Origin: Micromonospora deserti
GTDB lineage: Bacteria; Actinomycetota; Actinomycetes; Mycobacteriales; Micromonosporaceae
Reading direction: 5' to 3'
DNA: 43,269 nucleotides
Assembly (NCBI RefSeq): GCF_003236335.1
Contig: NZ_POUB01000026.1
Coordinates: 1 to 43,269, forward strand
Part shown: in pieces, positions 7,845 to 27,085 of the stretch
Layout of the letters: each line of letters opens with the position of its first letter
Numbering within the stretch: position 1 is the first letter of the stretch
Notes under the pieces: model-generated
Told to the model about the DNA's origin: nothing
The model's database searches: none
The model's input: the letters and a program-made list of their open reading frames with translations, nothing else
Program-made: the position numbers and the translations under genes

Positions 7845-9032
7845 ATGGCTGACCACACCGCGATCACCCCGTTCCGCATCGACATCCCGCAGGCCGATCT
7901 CGACGACCTGTACGACCGGCTGGCCCGTACCCGGTGGGCGGGCGAGTTGCCCGCCGAGCCGAGCCGCGCTCCCGCCGGCCCGGTCCCGCCCGGCTGGGAG
8001 TACGGCGTCCCGCTCGGCTACGTCCAGCGCCTGACCGAGCACTGGCGGACCGCGTACGACTGGCGGGCCTGGGAGGCGAGGCTGAACGCGTACCCGCAGT
8101 TCACCACCGAGATCGACGGGCAGAACGTGCACTTCCTGCACGTCCGCTCGCCGGAGCCGGACGCCACCCCGCTGATCCTGACCCACGGCTGGCCGACCAC
8201 CCCGGTCGAGTGGCTGGACGTGATCGGCCCGCTGACCGACCCGCGCGCCCACGGCGGTGACCCGGCCGACGCGTTCCACCTGGTCATCCCGTCGATCCCC
8301 GGCTTCGGTCTCTCCGGCCCGACGCGGGAGCGGGGCTGGAACCGGTTCCGGGTGGCCCGGGCCTGGGCCGAGCTGATGCGCCGCCTCGGCTACCGGCGCT
8401 ACGGTGCCGCCGGCAACGACGGCGGCTCGCTCATCTCCCCGGAGGTGGGGCGGGTGGACCCGGAGCACGCGATCGGGGTCCACGTCACGCAGGTCTTCTC
8501 GTTCCCCTCCGGCGATCCGGAGGAGCTCGCCGGCCTCTCCGAGGCCGACCGGGGCAAGCTGGCGTTCGCCGAGTGGTTCGTCAACAACCGGGGCGCGTAC
8601 GACAAGCTCCAGTCCACCGAGCCGCAGAACCTGGCGCACGCGTTGGCCGACTCCCCGGTCGGCCAGCTCGGCTGGAGCGCCCAGCTGATGGGGGAGTTCC
8701 TCGACCCCGAGTTCGTACTGACCAACGTGATGATCTACTGGCTGACCAACACCGGCGCCTCGTCGGCCCGCTTCTATTACGAGGACGCCGCGGCGGTCCA
8801 CCCCCGGCACGTCTCCAACGGCCGGGGTGCGGAGCCGCTGGAGCCGACCACCGTGCCGCTGGGTCTGGCCAACTTCGCCTGGGACTACCAGTCGATCCGG
8901 CCGCTGGCCGAGCGCGACCACAAGAACATCGTCTCCTGGAGCACGTACGACCGGGGCAGCCACTTCGCCGCCCACGATGCCCCCGATCTCCTGGTGGCGG
9001 ACATCCGGCAGTTCTTCCGCGCCGTGCGCTGA
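7845..9032 (+). CDS. Epoxide hydrolase family protein (alpha/beta hydrolase with EHN domain)
   Basis: This 395-residue soluble hydrolase is predicted to open epoxides by an Asp nucleophile. The N-terminal EHN domain starts [20 protein letters not shown]. The oxyanion motif [11 protein letters not shown] is at about 112-122. The nucleophile elbow is AAGNDGGSL, with Asp at about 191, and the catalytic His region is [14 protein letters not shown] at about 370-384. Length and layout match the plant/bacterial microsomal-like EH group. The ATG at 7845 gives the canonical N-terminus. No Shine-Dalgarno is visible, consistent with a leaderless or near-leaderless transcript. It is divergent from the WYL regulator, which probably controls it. 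The substrate is unknown. Confidence 0.93.
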   Translation: MADHTAITPFRIDIPQADLDDLYDRLARTRWAGELPAEPSRAPAGPVPPGWEYGVPLGYVQRLTEHWRTAYDWRAWEARLNAYPQFTTEIDGQNVHFLHVRSPEPDATPLILTHGWPTTPVEWLDVIGPLTDPRAHGGDPADAFHLVIPSIPGFGLSGPTRERGWNRFRVARAWAELMRRLGYRRYGAAGNDGGSLISPEVGRVDPEHAIGVHVTQVFSFPSGDPEELAGLSEADRGKLAFAEWFVNNRGAYDKLQSTEPQNLAHALADSPVGQLGWSAQLMGEFLDPEFVLTNVMIYWLTNTGASSARFYYEDAAAVHPRHVSNGRGAEPLEPTTVPLGLANFAWDYQSIRPLAERDHKNIVSWSTYDRGSHFAAHDAPDLLVADIRQFFRAVR

Positions 9033-9034
9033 CC

Positions 9035-9064
9035 GGGCCGGCCCGGCACCGGCCGGGCCGGCCC
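9035..9064 (+). terminator. GC-rich hairpin after the epoxide hydrolase
   Basis: The 12-base arms 9035-9046 (GGGCCGGCCCGG) and 9053-9064 are exact reverse complements with a 6-base loop, starting 2 bases past the stop codon. There is no T-run, as is common in high-GC actinomycetes. Confidence 0.6.
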
Positions 9065-9166
9065 CGTTCCCTACCCACCATCCTCGCCCGGGAAGGGACC
9101 GCCATGACCAGCGTGCGCGGCGGACCGGCCCGGTGCGCCGCCGGGCAGCAGTGCCGGCTACTGGTG

Positions 9167-10798
9167 TCAGCCGCGCAGGTCGCGGCGCCGGTAACCGTAC
9201 CCGCCGGCCAGCAGGGCGGCCCCCGCCAGCGCCGTCATGACGGCGCTGGCGGGCCAGTTCGGTGCGGTGTCCGGCACCGCCGCGAGATGCGCGAACGGGG
9301 ACAGCCGGCTGACCCAGGCGGGGGCGCCGGTGCTGTCGGCGACGACCTGGAGCAGGAACCCGCCGGCGGCCGGCAGCGCACCGGCGGCGGCCACCGCGCG
9401 GGGCGCCCAGCCGAGCGCGAGCACCGCGGCGCCCAGGCAGAGCAGCGCGATCGGCAGCACGTTCCAGGTGCCGGCGAGCGCCGCGAGCACCGGCAGGTCC
9501 GCGTCGACGGCCGCGGCCCCGAGCCAGGTGGCGGCCCCGGCGACGGTGAGCAGGACAGCCGCGCCGGCCCCGGTGGCGGCCACCTCCGCACCGAGCAGCC
9601 GGCCCCGGGTGATCGGTTGGGCGTGCAGGCCGGTCAGCCGCCGGTCGGCCTCCGCCGCGGCGAATCCGGCCATCCGTACCGCGGCGAACACCCCGACCGG
9701 AACGGCGAGCAGCGCGAACATCGTGGCGGTGTAACCCCGGACGCTGCCCAGCCCGGCGAAGCCCGCCTCCCCGGCGAGGTCGGCGAAGCGCTGGTTGTCG
9801 GCGAGGAAGTCGGTCATGGACACCGCGAGCACGCCGATCAACAGGAAGTACGCGCCGACGCCGGCGGACCAGCCGGCGAGGGGGCGCAGCAGCCGCCGGA
9901 CGGCGAACGCCCGCACCGAGCCGAGCAGCCACCGGCGTGGCGCGCGGCCGGCGGCGGGGGCCACCAGCCCGGCACCCACGTCGCGCCGGCCGGCGAGCGC
10001 CAGCGCGACGGCGCCCACCACCACCGTGGCCAGCGCGAGCACGACCAGCGGCAGCGCCCGGTCTTCCCGGTAGGGCCGGGTCAGGGCCAGCAGGCCGTAC
10101 GGGGACAGCCAGCGCAGCCAGGCCAGCGCGGCGACCCCGTCGCCGACCATGCGGGCCAGCAACCCGAGGCCGAGCAGCGCCACGGCGGCCCCGCTCGCCC
10201 CCGCCCGGGTGGGCAGGACCTGGCCGGCGAGAATGGCCGCCGCGACGGCGAACATGCCGGCCAGGGCGAGGCCGGCGCCGTGCACGGCGGCTCCGGCCGG
10301 CGGGGTCCCGACGGCGGTGAGCGCGCCAGCCACCGCGACCCCGGTCAGCCCCATGACGCCGCAGAGCACGGTGAGGTGGCGGCGGAGCACGGCCGGCAGG
10401 GCCAGCCGCCCGGCGAGCAGGAGGCCCCACCGGCCGGCGTCCTCCTCGCCCCGGGTGATCCGGGTGGCGGCCAGCAGCCCCCACACCGAGAGCAGGACGG
10501 CGAGGACGGTGCCGGTGCGCCAGACGGTGAACCCGCCGGCGGAGTCCAGGGCGACCGGTTCACCGAACAGCGTCCGGATCGCCGGGTTCTCGGCGAGCGC
10601 GGCCAGCGCGGCGGGGTCCAGTGCATCGCCGACCGTGCTCTCGTACGTCGTGGCGACCAGGGCGGACATACCGGCGGTCACGGCCAGGACGACGAGCGCG
10701 CCCCGGCGGACCTGGTGCAGCGCGAGTCGGGTGTACGCTCCGCCCGCGATCGGACGTACCGGTACGGCACCCGCGGTGCGCAGTTCGGCGGCGGTCAC
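9167..10798 (-). CDS. ABC exporter, permease subunit (polyketide-antibiotic exporter type)
   Basis: This 543-residue integral membrane protein has roughly a dozen hydrophobic segments in two similar halves. It belongs to the ABC-2 type permeases annotated as exporters of polyketide antibiotics. Recognisable blocks include LRWLSPYGLLALTRPY after the first half, GWSAGVGAYFLLIGVLA, and the matching WVSRLSPFAHLAAVPD near the C-terminus. It starts at GTG 10798, overlapping the stop of the ATPase gene as GTGA, so the two are co-translated. The pair lies just downstream of the PKS-NRPS gene on the same strand and could export its product. The gap of about 130 bases with a hairpin, and the presence of a separate MFS gene, leave that open. 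Confidence 0.9.
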   Translation of the reverse strand: MTAAELRTAGAVPVRPIAGGAYTRLALHQVRRGALVVLAVTAGMSALVATTYESTVGDALDPAALAALAENPAIRTLFGEPVALDSAGGFTVWRTGTVLAVLLSVWGLLAATRITRGEEDAGRWGLLLAGRLALPAVLRRHLTVLCGVMGLTGVAVAGALTAVGTPPAGAAVHGAGLALAGMFAVAAAILAGQVLPTRAGASGAAVALLGLGLLARMVGDGVAALAWLRWLSPYGLLALTRPYREDRALPLVVLALATVVVGAVALALAGRRDVGAGLVAPAAGRAPRRWLLGSVRAFAVRRLLRPLAGWSAGVGAYFLLIGVLAVSMTDFLADNQRFADLAGEAGFAGLGSVRGYTATMFALLAVPVGVFAAVRMAGFAAAEADRRLTGLHAQPITRGRLLGAEVAATGAGAAVLLTVAGAATWLGAAAVDADLPVLAALAGTWNVLPIALLCLGAAVLALGWAPRAVAAAGALPAAGGFLLQVVADSTGAPAWVSRLSPFAHLAAVPDTAPNWPASAVMTALAGAALLAGGYGYRRRDLRG

Positions 10799-11685
10799 CG
10801 GCCCGTCTCCCCGTAGTAGTCGAGGAAGATCTCCTCCAGCGTGGGTTCGCGCATCGTGAGTGTGGTGACGTCGGCTGCCGCCAGGGCCCGCAGTGCAGGG
10901 CCCGGCGGCCCGCTGACCGTGAACCGCACTGCCGAGTCGGTCCCGGGGTCGACGGAGTCGACCCCGGGCACGGCGGTGAGGTCGGGCACGGGGCCGGCGA
11001 ACCGGACGAGCACCTCGGTGCGGTGCAGCCGGCGCAGGTCGGGCACGGTGGCGACGTCGACCAGCCGGCCGGCGCGCAGGATTGCCACCCGGTCGCAGAC
11101 GGCCTCCACCTCGGCCAGTTGGTGCGAGGAGAGGAAGACCGTCCGGCCCTCGTCGCGGGCCTCGGTCACGGCGCGGCGGAACTCCCGCTCCATCAGCGGG
11201 TCGAGGCCGCTGGTGGGTTCGTCGAGCACGAGCAGCGGGGCGCGGGTGGCGAACGCCGCGATCAGCGCCACCTTCTGCCGGTTGCCGGTGGAGTACGCCC
11301 CGGCCGGCTTGGACGGATCCAGCGCGAAGCGCTCCACCAGCTCGTCCCGGTACGCGCGGTCCGTGCCGGGGCCGGTGCGGTCGAGCAGGTCCAGGATCTC
11401 CGCCCCGGTGAGCCGGGGCCAGAGGGCCACGTCGGCGGGCACGTACGCCAGCCGGCGGTGGGCGCCGGCGACGTCGGCGGCGTCCGTGTCGAAGATCCAC
11501 GCCCGCCCGGAGGACGGCCGGGTCATGCCGAGCAGCAGCCGGATGGTGGTGGACTTGCCGGCGCCGTTCGGGCCGAGGAAACCGAACACCTCCCCGGCCG
11601 GGACGGTGAGGTCCAACTCGTCGAGGGCGAGCAGGCGGCCGTACCGTTTGGTGAGGCGGTCGGTGCGGACGGCGGGTGCGCTCAT
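10795..11685 (-). CDS. ABC transporter ATP-binding subunit
   Basis: This 296-residue ATPase drives the permease encoded immediately downstream. Walker A is GPNGAGKST at about 37-45. The signature motif is degenerate (YSTGNRQKVALI, about 128-139), as is usual in this exporter subfamily. Walker B plus D-loop is LLVLDEPTSGLDP at about 150, and the H-loop is in SSHQLAEVE. The C-terminal 80 or so residues form an accessory domain ending TLEEIFLDYYGE. The ATG at 11685 has GGAGG six bases upstream and is preferred to the in-frame ATG at 11742. It probably forms a two-gene operon with the permease. Confidence 0.95.
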   Translation of the reverse strand: MSAPAVRTDRLTKRYGRLLALDELDLTVPAGEVFGFLGPNGAGKSTTIRLLLGMTRPSSGRAWIFDTDAADVAGAHRRLAYVPADVALWPRLTGAEILDLLDRTGPGTDRAYRDELVERFALDPSKPAGAYSTGNRQKVALIAAFATRAPLLVLDEPTSGLDPLMEREFRRAVTEARDEGRTVFLSSHQLAEVEAVCDRVAILRAGRLVDVATVPDLRRLHRTEVLVRFAGPVPDLTAVPGVDSVDPGTDSAVRFTVSGPPGPALRALAAADVTTLTMREPTLEEIFLDYYGETGR

Positions 11686-11779
11686 GGCGGCCTCCGGGTT
11701 GACGACAAATCCGACTGCCGACCAGGCTTCCCGGCGCACCACCGGTCACCGTACTGCCCGCCGTCAACCGCCGGAAGCC

Positions 11780-11806
11780 CCGGGAAGGCCGGCCGGTGTT
11801 TCCCGG
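11780..11806 (-). terminator. Hairpin just past the PKS-NRPS stop codon
   Basis: The arms CCGGGAA (11780-11786) and TTCCCGG (11800-11806) flank a GC-rich loop that contains GGCCGGCC. The hairpin begins 10 bases beyond the TGA of the megasynthase on the minus strand and 95 bases before the ABC ATPase start. It is a plausible 3' boundary of the biosynthetic transcript. Confidence 0.45.
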
Positions 11807-11816
11807 ATCACCCCGG

Positions 11817-22651
<10,835 letters not shown>

Positions 22652-22655
<4 letters not shown>

Positions 22656-23944
22656 GGGGAAACCTCGACTCTCTGCTCGGCCGGCCGGTCCGGCCGGCGC
22701 AGCGAAGGACGGGCGTGGGCAACGAGGAAGACGAGGGCGGCGACGAGCGCCAGCCCGTGCGCCACGGCGACCACCGAGAGCGGCGCGAGCCGGCCGAGGG
22801 CGAACGCGCTGACGATCATGCCGAGGCCGAACCCGGCGTTCTGCACCGCTCCGGCCAGGCCGAACAGGTGTGCCCGGCGAGACGGCTCGACGTTCTGCAA
22901 GCGAGTGGTGTAGCTGATCTCCGCATAGCCGTCCGCCACGCCGGCCGCCACCACGAGGATGATCAACAGCCACACCGGAGGGCCGGTGAAGGCGAGGACG
23001 AACAGCAGCGACATCGCGCAGGTGGCGATCCCGAAGGCGGCCGGGGAGGTCGGGTGGGCGTCCCGGCGGGCGTACCACCGGCCGACGACGAGGCTGCCCA
23101 CCGCCCACGTTGTCGTGAACAGGGCGGCGAACGAGGCGGGGGCGTCGGGTCGGGCCAGGCTCGCGTACACCGGCAGCCCCACGTTGTGAGACGCGGACCC
23201 GAAGGCGTCGGCGGCCCGCACCACGATCATGGCGACCACCACCGGGGCGATCCCGGCCAGCACGCCCCGGATGCGCAGGCCGCGGAGGGCGCCCGCCGGC
23301 CGCCGCCGCGCGGATGCCCCCACCGACGTCCAGCCGCGCACCCCGCACAGCAGCAGCGCGGAGACTCCGTACGAGGCGGCGTCGAGCAGGAACGCGGCGT
23401 GATAGCCGAGCAGGGTGACGAGGAGCCCCGAGGTGCCGAAGCCGAGCAGCATGGCCGTCGAGCGGGCGGCCACGAGACGCCCGTTGGCCCGGGCGAGCCG
23501 CTCCGGCCCGACCAGCTCGGGCAGCCCGCTGCGCAGCGCGACCCCCCACAGGATCTGGCCGCCGCCGAGGACGACGGCGAGCAGGTAGAGCACCGTCGGC
23601 TGCGCGCCTGCGGGAACCAGGACCAGCAGCACGAGAACGGTGGCCGAGAGCAGGTCGGCACCGATCATCAGGACGGTCCGGGGATACCGGTTGACGAGCA
23701 GTCCGGCGACCGGCCCCATCAGGAATCCGGCCGCCAGCCGGACGGCCATGAACAGCCCGGTCTGCACCGGGGAGCCGGTGATCTGCAGGGTGAACAGCCC
23801 GAGCGCCACCAGGTTGAGGAAGCTGCCGTAGGTCGACACCGCGTGCGCGGTGACGACGAGGTGCAGGGGATGTGCCGGGCGGCCCCCCGTGGGTCGCACT
23901 CGCAATCTGGTCAGCTTTCGCCTTGATCGTGGATGGACGATCAT
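22652..23944 (-). CDS. MFS transporter (DHA3/EntS-like)
   Basis: This 430-residue polytopic exporter belongs to the major facilitator family. About twelve hydrophobic segments are visible. The loop between helices 2 and 3 reads GPVAGLLVNRYPRTVLMIGADL, the MFS motif-A region of drug and siderophore exporters of the EntS type. Its stop overlaps the GTG start of the megasynthase by 4 bases, so the two are almost certainly co-transcribed, and this is the best candidate exporter of the product. The ATG at 23944 is used here. A GTG at 23899 (giving VRPTGGRPAHPLH) is an equally plausible start and would place the inverted repeat at 23924-23943 in the leader. Neither start has a strong ribosome site. 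Confidence 0.9.
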
Positions 23945-23955
23945 GCCATCGATGG
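23924..23955 (-). promoter_or_regulatory. Inverted repeats at the 5' end of the MFS-PKS-NRPS operon
   Basis: TGATCGT (23924-23930) and ACGATCA (23937-23943) are perfect 7-base arms around a 6-base spacer. They are followed by the palindrome CCATCGATGG (23946-23955). They lie across the annotated MFS start, or just upstream of the alternative GTG start at 23899. An operator or leader structure is possible. Confidence 0.4.
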
Positions 23956-24071
23956 AGGCAGCTGCCAATGCTCCGTACCGGCGGCGACGAGGTAGGCGAC
24001 AAGCTGATGGCCGCACCTGCGTTCCAGCCGCGGGACGGCGACCTGGCTGACCGCTGTGTGGTCGGGCGGCC

Positions 24072-25127
24072 TCACGGTCGGGCTGAGGTGGCGTGGCGCA
24101 CGGGTGGATTGAGGCGGGCGAAGCCGGCTTGGCGGTAGTACGGAAAATACGGGTAGGGGGCTTCCCGGTGGCTCGCTGCATCGAGTCTCGCCAGGTGCTC
24201 CGGCGCCAGTGTCCACCCGGTCGCGCCGAGGTTCTGGCGAAGCTGCGCCTCGTTCCGCGCCCCGATGATGACGGAGGAGACTGTCGGTTGCCGGAGCAGC
24301 CAGTTGATCGCGATCTGAGGGACGCTCTTGCCGGTCTCCTCGGCAACCGAGTCGAGGGCATCGACAACGGCGAACAGATGCTCGTCGGTCACGGGAGGGC
24401 CGTACTCGGCGGTCTGGTGCAGTCGGCTCTGCGCGGGCAGCGGCTGGCCACGCCGTATCCTGCCGGTGAGCCTTCCCCAACCCAGAGGGCTCCAGACGAG
24501 TGCTCCGACACCCTGGTCGAGCCCGAGGGGCATCAGCTCCCACTCGTAGTCCCTGCCGACGAGCGAGTAGTAGACCTGGTGTGCGACGTAGCGGGGGTGG
24601 CCGTACGTCTCCGCGGCGGCCAGGGACTTCATCAACTGCCAGCCGGAGAAGTTGGAGACGCCCACGTAACGAACCTTTCCGGCTCGTACGAGATCCGCCA
24701 GGGTGGACAGGGCCTCCTCGACAGGCGTACCGGCGTCGTATGCGTGAAGTTGCAACAGGTCGATGTAGTCGGTGCCGAGGCGGCGCAGCGCGGCCTCACA
24801 TGCCTTGATCAGGCGCGAGCGGGAGGTGCCGGCATCGTTGGGCCCCTCGCCCAGCGGCAGGCCGGTCTTGGTGGACAGCATCACCTGGTCCCGGCGACCC
24901 CTGATGGCCTTGCCGAGTGCTTCTTCGGAGGCGCCGTCGGAGTAGACGTCGGCGGTGTCGAAGAGAGTGACCCCCGCGTCCAGGCATATCTCCACGAGCC
25001 GGCGCGCTTCCTGCGCGTCGGTGGTGCCCCATGCGCCGAACAACGGCCCCCGCCCGGCGAAGGTCCCCGCGCCGAAGCTCAGTGCCGGAACGTTGAGCCC
25101 CGAAGCGCCCAGCCGCCTGGATTCCAT
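24072..25127 (-). CDS. Aldo/keto reductase
   Basis: This 351-residue NADPH-dependent oxidoreductase has the aldo/keto reductase TIM-barrel fold. The catalytic tetrad is recognisable: Asp and Tyr in FDTADVYSDG (about 56-65), Lys in STKTG (about 86) and His in LQLHAYDAG (about 126). The cofactor-site segments VGVSNFSGWQL and VSSVIIGARNEAQLRQNL are also present. The ATG at 25127 follows an AGGG-type site. The gene lies 127 bases upstream of the MFS gene on the same strand and diverges from a TetR regulator across a perfect inverted repeat. It could reduce a carbonyl of the PKS-NRPS product, or simply be the TetR-controlled detoxification gene so often seen in such pairs. Confidence 0.93.
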   Translation of the reverse strand: MESRRLGASGLNVPALSFGAGTFAGRGPLFGAWGTTDAQEARRLVEICLDAGVTLFDTADVYSDGASEEALGKAIRGRRDQVMLSTKTGLPLGEGPNDAGTSRSRLIKACEAALRRLGTDYIDLLQLHAYDAGTPVEEALSTLADLVRAGKVRYVGVSNFSGWQLMKSLAAAETYGHPRYVAHQVYYSLVGRDYEWELMPLGLDQGVGALVWSPLGWGRLTGRIRRGQPLPAQSRLHQTAEYGPPVTDEHLFAVVDALDSVAEETGKSVPQIAINWLLRQPTVSSVIIGARNEAQLRQNLGATGWTLAPEHLARLDAASHREAPYPYFPYYRQAGFARLNPPVRHATSARP

Positions 25128-25137
25128 ACCAACCCTC

Positions 25138-25169
25138 GTCTCTAACGGTACTCTGGTTCCGTTAGAGAC
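25138..25169. promoter_or_regulatory. Perfect inverted repeat, candidate TetR operator
   Basis: GTCTCTAACGG (25138-25148) and CCGTTAGAGAC (25159-25169) are exact 11-base arms around 10 bases. The repeat lies between the divergent aldo/keto reductase (start 25127) and TetR (start 25179) genes. The size and position fit a TetR dimer or double-dimer site controlling both. Confidence 0.75.
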
Positions 25170-25178
25170 CGTAGCAGA

Positions 25179-25832
25179 ATGAGACCGCTAATGGAACTAG
25201 AGACCCGTTATGAGGCCGAACCGGGGAGTGTCCGGCCGGGTGGCCGTACCGCACGGGTGCGGGCAGCGGTGCTCCGGGCCGCCGAGGACGTGCTTGCCGA
25301 GCAGGGCTTCGCCCACCTCGATCTCGCCGACGTCGCCCGCCGCGCCGCCGTCGGCAAGACCACCGTCTACCGCCGCTGGGGGACGGTGGCCAACCTGGTA
25401 GCCGACCTGCTGGCCGACATGGCGGAACAGTCGGTGCCTCGTACGGAGACCGGCTCGCTGCTCGGCGATCTCACGGCCAACGCTCGGCTTGTGCAGCGCA
25501 CCCTGACCGACCCCCGTCAGGTCGCGTTGTTCAAGGCGGTGATTGCGGCCGCCACTTGGGACACACGGACCGCCCAGGCGCTGCGGCGGTTCTACGACAT
25601 CCGGGTCAACGAATGGGCGCCCTGCGTACAACAGGCCATCGACCGCACCGAGATACCCCCCGACACCGACCCCCGGGAGGTGATCCGGGCCGTTTCCGCC
25701 CCTCTTTACTACCGGCTGCTGATCAGCGGCGAGGTCCTTGACCAGGCCGCAGCGGACCGGGCCGCCGCAGCCGCCGTGGCCGGGGCTCGCGCCGGGGTCT
25801 ACCGGAGGGACGGGGACCGTGGATCGGCGTAG
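25179..25832 (+). CDS. TetR/AcrR family transcriptional regulator
   Basis: This 217-residue repressor-type regulator has an N-terminal helix-turn-helix at about residues 25-75 (VLRAAEDVLAEQGFAHLDLADVA, then AVGKTTVYRRWG). A C-terminal ligand domain of the TetR_C type follows (VALFKAVIAAATWDTRTAQALRRFYD, APLYYRLLISGEVLD). Start codons at 25179 and 25191 are both possible; the first is used. It is divergent from the aldo/keto reductase, with a perfect inverted repeat in between. A second, degenerate copy of that motif overlaps its own start, which suggests autoregulation. Whether it also governs the MFS/PKS-NRPS genes is unknown. Confidence 0.93.
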   Translation: MRPLMELETRYEAEPGSVRPGGRTARVRAAVLRAAEDVLAEQGFAHLDLADVARRAAVGKTTVYRRWGTVANLVADLLADMAEQSVPRTETGSLLGDLTANARLVQRTLTDPRQVALFKAVIAAATWDTRTAQALRRFYDIRVNEWAPCVQQAIDRTEIPPDTDPREVIRAVSAPLYYRLLISGEVLDQAAADRAAAAAVAGARAGVYRRDGDRGSA

Positions 25833-26059
25833 ACCGGAACAGTCGCCCACCTACACGCCGTCGGCAGTTGATCAGTGAGTGCCAGCTCGCGCCGCGCGGC
25901 AGCCGGTATCCGAGGGCCAGGGCGTGCCGGGCGCCACTCCCACCACGGTTCCCCCGGCCCGGGCCGCCGCACCCCGGCTGGCCGCAGGTGCAAACGGCAC
26001 CGATTCGAGTGGCGGGAAGCGTAACGTGAGCCACAGGATCGGCAGCTGGGAGGGGTGAC

Positions 26060-26230
26060 GTGACGCAGCCCGACGAAGGTCGGGAGAAGAGCGCCAAGAC
26101 CGATGACGTGCTCTTCTCTCCAGACGGGGACCCCCACCACAACCCGGCGCAGGCCCCCCAGCCTGACGAGCACCGCCCGGCGACGTTCACCCATGACGAC
26201 CAGATTGACGTGGTCGACGACGAACAGTGA
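26060..26230 (+). CDS. Small acidic hypothetical protein
   Basis: This is a 56-residue hydrophilic, acidic protein starting at GTG 26060. It begins MTQPDEGREKSAKTDDVLF and ends HDDQIDVVDDEQ. GGGAGG lies about 6 bases before the start. No known domain is recognised. It is the first of several small polar proteins in a stretch that also holds an erythromycin-esterase homolog, a phosphoribosyltransferase and a DUF2795 protein, which suggests a stress- or development-related island. The overlapping minus-strand frame is less protein-like over this segment. Confidence 0.65.
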   Translation: MTQPDEGREKSAKTDDVLFSPDGDPHHNPAQAPQPDEHRPATFTHDDQIDVVDDEQ

Positions 26231-26247
26231 CCGGCAGCTCGCAACGG

Positions 26248-26496
26248 TCACCGACGCCAGCTGACGACGGCCAAGGGCGGCGCGGCCCGGGGCATCAACC
26301 GGCCGGTACCGCCGCCGATCGTCAGTACTGGACAGTGCCGCCCCGACCCACCAGGCGAGGGCGCCAACATCTCCGCGTATGTCTGTCCTGGACCCGGCAG
26401 GCGATGCTTGACCGGCACGCGGTCATCTGGCGGGATGTCGATCTCGGTCGGCACGCCGCTGTCGTCCGCCCCCCGCCGTGCGGGCTCTTGAGACAT
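26248..26496 (-). CDS. Possible small hypothetical protein
   Basis: This is an 82-residue frame starting at ATG 26496, with AAGGA about 9 bases upstream. The first half (ADDSGVPTEIDIPPDDRVPVKH, split here as PTEIDIPPDD and PVKHRLPGPGQTYAEM) is protein-like, and most codons end in G or C. The C-terminal third is weak. No domain is recognised. It converges on the small acidic gene at 26060-26230. It may be a genuine small gene or a remnant. Confidence 0.35.
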   Translation of the reverse strand: MSQEPARRGADDSGVPTEIDIPPDDRVPVKHRLPGPGQTYAEMLAPSPGGSGRHCPVLTIGGGTGRLMPRAAPPLAVVSWRR

Positions 26497-26497
26497 T

Positions 26498-26512
26498 CGG
26501 AAGGTCCTTCCG
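26498..26512. promoter_or_regulatory. 15-bp palindrome upstream of the small minus-strand ORF
   Basis: CGGAAGG-T-CCTTCCG is perfect and ends one base before the ATG at 26496. It overlaps the only possible ribosome site of that ORF, so it could be an operator or a translation-blocking hairpin. It could also be chance. Confidence 0.3.
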
Positions 26513-26809
26513 TGCCCGATCAGTCCTGCGGAGGCATCGGCTCATCCGGCAGTGGCGACGGATTCCGGTTCGCTGTCTCCCACGTGGCACGGCCAGCCTC
26601 CGGCACCTCCTGGCCGCCGGGTCCGCCCGTCGGCTGCTCCGGGTGGACACCGCCACGCGGCACGTCAGACCGTCGCTCGTTCTCCTCGATCGGGGCCGCT
26701 GCCTACGATCACCTGGTCGGGACATGTGTCCTCCTCGCTAAGCGGGTCAACAGCAGCTCTCCTTCCGGCTACCGCGATCCCCCGCGTTGATACGGCTCCG
26801 CACGCGCCG

Positions 26810-27085
26810 TCAGTCGCGGCGCTCCTCTTCGAGGTTGACCGTCGTGCGCTGTTCCAGAACGTCGGCAGGGTTGGCGTCCACGGGCAGGGTCGGTGGGAAG
26901 CCGTCCCGCTCGCCCGGAACGGCGGCGCTCTGCTCCGCAACGTCGGCAGCCGTGGCGTCCATCGGCACACGCGTCGGTGGCAGTTCCGCGTCCGGGTCGT
27001 CGACGACCGTCTGCTGCTGCTCCACCGCGTCGGCCTCCGGCGGCTCCCGCAGCGGATCGCCCCGCTCGCCCCAGCGTTCGGTCAC
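26810..27085 (-). CDS. Small acidic protein with DANPADV-type repeat
   Basis: This 91-residue acidic, hydrophilic protein starts at GTG 27085, with GGAGG about 8 bases upstream. It contains two related segments, MDATAADVAEQSAAVP and VDANPADVLEQRTTV. Segments of this kind (D-x-D-P-A-D-V-x-E/D-Q) recur in small uncharacterised actinobacterial proteins. No enzyme motif or membrane segment is present. It is divergent from the small gene at 27405, and its function is unknown. Longer in-frame starts upstream (for example 27166) add an Arg-rich stretch and are less likely. Confidence 0.7.
   Translation of the reverse strand: MTERWGERGDPLREPPEADAVEQQQTVVDDPDAELPPTRVPMDATAADVAEQSAAVPGERDGFPPTLPVDANPADVLEQRTTVNLEEERRD

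Larger units (their letters stand above)
26231..26809. other. Gene-poor interval with only one weak ORF
   Basis: Apart from the low-confidence minus-strand ORF at 26248-26496 and the palindrome upstream of it, no frame here has convincing coding character. Candidate frames are Arg-rich shadows. A minus-strand GAGGAGG followed by ATG near 26725 opens an Arg-rich frame that does not look like a real protein. The interval may hold decayed genes. Confidence 0.5.

Noticed and set aside
7803..10484. Minus-strand 893-codon frame over the epoxide hydrolase
   Set aside because: Arg/Gly-rich shadow. The plus-strand hydrolase has a complete EHN domain and catalytic residues.
8573..10816. Plus-strand 747-codon frame, including an apparent AAGGGA-spaced ATG at 9104
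   Set aside because: It runs antisense through the ABC permease with Gly/Gln/Arg-rich low-complexity sequence. The permease frame on the minus strand has membrane helices and a proper partner.
25990..26025. GATTCGAGT resembling a tRNA T-loop
   Set aside because: No acceptor, D or anticodon arm can be built around it.
26423..26725. Minus-strand frame with a strong GAGGAGG ribosome-like site
   Set aside because: The product is almost one third Arg with no hydrophobic core. The site is probably chance or belongs to a decayed gene.
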